Source of the DNA: Candidatus Daviesbacteria bacterium GW2011_GWA2_42_7
Lineage (GTDB): Bacteria; Patescibacteriota; Microgenomatia; Daviesbacterales; UBA10151
Direction: 5' to 3'
Assembly (NCBI GenBank): GCA_000997105.1
Contig: LCEJ01000035.1
Span: 1 to 6,294 of the forward strand
Length of the DNA: 6,294 bases
Position 1 is the stretch's first letter. Each line of letters starts with the position of its first letter. Of the stretch, positions 4,849-6,294 are shown in pieces. The notes beneath the pieces were generated by a model, which was not told where the DNA came from, did no database searches, and saw only the letters and a program-made list of their open reading frames with translations. The translations under genes and the position numbers were made by a program.

Positions 4849-5256
4849 ATGCACAAGCATTTAGCCATCATGCATAAATCGACTGTTGATGCCATTTTAG
4901 GTGGGAAAAAGACTGTTGAAACCCGTTTTAGCAAAGCCAAGATTGTACCTTTTGGCGCTGTGGGTGTTGGGGACATTATATATATGAAGCTTCCCGGTGG
5001 TGATATTGTTGGACAGTGCAGGGTAAAAAAAGTGTTCTCTTTTGAAGGATTAACGCCTGAGGATGTAGATAAAATTTTCAAGGATTATAGTAAGGAAATT
5101 AGTGCGGGCAATAAAGAGGAAGACGAGAGATACAAAAAGGAGAAAAGTAGCAGTAACTTTGGGACCCTGATCTTTATCTCTGAATCGGAGAGGTTCATAA
5201 CTTCACCCATCAAAATTAAGAAGTCAGACCTCCGTGGCTGGATGGTGCTGGGTTAA
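4849..5256 (+). CDS. ASCH/PUA-like domain protein
   Basis: A 135-residue soluble protein whose N-terminal half matches the ASCH fold, a PUA-like beta-barrel thought to bind RNA or modified nucleosides. The telltale segment is ILGGKKTVETRF (16-27), followed by VGDIIYMKLPGG (40-51) and GQCRVKKVFSF (55-65). In the E. coli relative YqfB, an N4-acetylcytidine amidohydrolase, the active site uses a Lys and a Thr in the same GRKTITIR segment. Here the Lys is kept but the second Thr is Glu, so that reaction is not assured. Residues about 70-100 are a charged helical insert, and the end (about 104-135) looks beta-rich. Met1 directly follows the heptamer array and has no ribosome site; Met8 (4870) is an alternative start. 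The gene is divergent from secE and its stop is 12 nt from that of the convergent PBP gene. Confidence 0.8.
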   Translation: MHKHLAIMHKSTVDAILGGKKTVETRFSKAKIVPFGAVGVGDIIYMKLPGGDIVGQCRVKKVFSFEGLTPEDVDKIFKDYSKEISAGNKEEDERYKKEKSSSNFGTLIFISESERFITSPIKIKKSDLRGWMVLG

Positions 5257-5312
5257 TTTTTCTTACCCTTACTGGGTGGTTTGGGTGGGGAGGACTTGGG
5301 CGGATTGGGTGG
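5253..5312 (-). other. Alternative-frame proline-rich tail, probably the original PBP C-terminus
   Basis: One base later than the annotated PBP frame, the sequence reads PPNPPKSSPPKPPSKGKKN and a stop at 5255-5253. This is the kind of Pro-rich basic tail class A PBPs often carry. That frame is open from 5345, so a one-base slip between about 5345 and 5312 would join it to the PBP. Its stop would share the TTAA at 5253-5256 with the stop of the ASCH gene. It may be a natural frameshift, a sequencing or assembly error, or a coincidence of CCA/CCC-rich sequence. Confidence 0.45.
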
Positions 5313-6294
5313 CAGTAAATGTTGAGAAAGGGTCTGAAAATATAGTTACCTCCTTTTCCTCACCCGTGCCTTCATCCGTTTGTTTAACCCTTTTATATCC
5401 GACTACTGTTTTGGTGATCTGCCCCGATATGGTAAGGTCCCGCCTTCCGTCAACCGTGGCCTCGACAATCCCGGTGGGACGTTTAAAAGCAATATTAGGC
5501 CTGTCTGCCAAAAGATTACTCATGATCTCATTCCAGATCGGTGCCGCCCCGGTTATGCCGGAAACCAGATGTTTATTCATGTAGCTTCCGTCATTATTGC
5601 CCACCCAGACAGCCACCAGATAGTCCGGAGTAAAGCCAATGGTCCAGTTGTCACGGAAATCATTGGAAGTGCCCGTTTTTACGGCTACTTTGTGGCCCGG
5701 GACCGTCAGTTTGGCATATGGACCGAAGGCAGGCAGCCTGGCCTGGTTGTCAGAAAGGATATCTATGAGCCAATAGGCAGAGAGGGGAGAGATGACCTGT
5801 TTTCCTTCAAAAGATTGCTCCTCCGCGTTTTGTTCATCAGTTTTATCGGATGCCTGTGCGGTTTTTACTACCGACAAATCCTTTTTCCCTTGATAAAAAA
5901 GGCTGGTCAGGTCAGCTCCGTCGCTATTGCGGATTTCTTTGATTATCCGCAGTTCTTTAGTTTTGCCCATATTAGCTATAGTTCCGTAGGCTCTGCCCAT
6001 ATCCAGCATCGTTACTTCCGCTGCTCCCAGGGTAAGGGAAAGTCCTATTGGAGGTAAATTATTCCAGCTCCTTATCCCCATCGCCCGGCCTGTCTCGATC
6101 ATGTGTTCCACTCCGTAGCTATTGAGTGTTTTCACCACCGGTACATTGTAAGAGTTAGCCAAGGCTGATCTTACGGTTACTGCGCCGTGGAATTGACCGT
6201 CGTAATTTCGCGGCATATAGACTTCACTGCTGCCTTTGGCGGTATAGACGACCGGTGAATCCTGGATGATGCTGGTTGGTGTGTAGCCATGATC
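5269..6294 (-). CDS. Class A penicillin-binding protein, transpeptidase part (5' end outside the window)
   Basis: Cross-links peptidoglycan outside the cytoplasmic membrane; the N-terminal membrane anchor and glycosyltransferase domain expected for class A lie beyond the window. The 341 residues seen begin in the transpeptidase domain with DHGYTPTSIIQDSPVVY. They then show YMPRNYDGQFHG (window residues 26-37), the SxN motif in ANSYNVP (46-52) and the KTGTS motif (206-210) before FRDNWTIGFTPDYLVAVWVG (213-232). The catalytic SxxK is upstream and not visible. PRNYDGxFHG and the overall order are typical of the PBP1A/MrcA-like (PbpF/PonA) group. After about residue 285 the protein leaves the domain for a charged, probably disordered tail that ends in a Thr/Gln-rich segment. 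A proline-rich tail in the next frame suggests that this ending is frameshifted. It converges on the ASCH gene with no clear terminator. Confidence 0.93.
   Translation of the reverse strand, partial: DHGYTPTSIIQDSPVVYTAKGSSEVYMPRNYDGQFHGAVTVRSALANSYNVPVVKTLNSYGVEHMIETGRAMGIRSWNNLPPIGLSLTLGAAEVTMLDMGRAYGTIANMGKTKELRIIKEIRNSDGADLTSLFYQGKKDLSVVKTAQASDKTDEQNAEEQSFEGKQVISPLSAYWLIDILSDNQARLPAFGPYAKLTVPGHKVAVKTGTSNDFRDNWTIGFTPDYLVAVWVGNNDGSYMNKHLVSGITGAAPIWNEIMSNLLADRPNIAFKRPTGIVEATVDGRRDLTISGQITKTVVGYKRVKQTDEGTGEEKEVTIFSDPFSTFTATQSAQVLPTQTTQ

Overview
The window looks like a chromosomal piece of a Candidate Phyla Radiation (Patescibacteria) genome, probably from the Microgenomates side. This is inferred from several features together: very tight gene packing; small informational proteins with long disordered N-terminal extensions; a membrane-anchored dockerin-type protein; few clear Shine-Dalgarno sites; and many short palindromic repeats. 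TGA is used as a stop (end of rplA), so the glycine-UGA code of Gracilibacteria/Absconditabacteria is unlikely. No marker here fixes the lineage more precisely.

Layout from left to right. (1) A leftward, 3'-truncated gene for a membrane-anchored protein with two dockerin-like calcium-binding repeats. (2) A 25-bp divergent spacer, then a rightward polytopic membrane protein of the flippase-like LPG-synthase-TM family. (3) A leftward operon read right to left as secE - nusG - small unknown gene - rplK - rplA. It converges on the flippase gene with 3 nt between stops. (4) A 199-nt divergent intergenic region rich in repeats. (5) A rightward small ASCH-domain protein. (6) A convergent, leftward, 5'-truncated class A penicillin-binding protein (transpeptidase part).

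The central operon links protein export (SecE), transcription elongation (NusG) and the ribosomal stalk base and L1 stalk (L11, L1). The usual rplJ-rplL continuation is absent, and an unknown 123-residue gene sits between nusG and rplK. The genes are spaced 1-5 nt apart or overlap, and rplK, rplA and the unknown gene have SD-like sites inside the preceding gene, which suggests translational coupling. The exception is secE-nusG, where 95 nt hold two related hairpins and one arm of a 17-bp inverted repeat that reaches into secE.

The most interesting signal is a set of compound palindromic repeats. They lie in the intergenic DNA before secE and also in frame inside the disordered N-terminal extensions of NusG and L1, and probably in the tail of the dockerin protein. 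This resembles the Rickettsia palindromic elements inserted into protein genes. I found no defence, CRISPR or transposase system. The PBP 3' end also looks frameshifted: a neighbouring frame encodes a more typical proline-rich tail.
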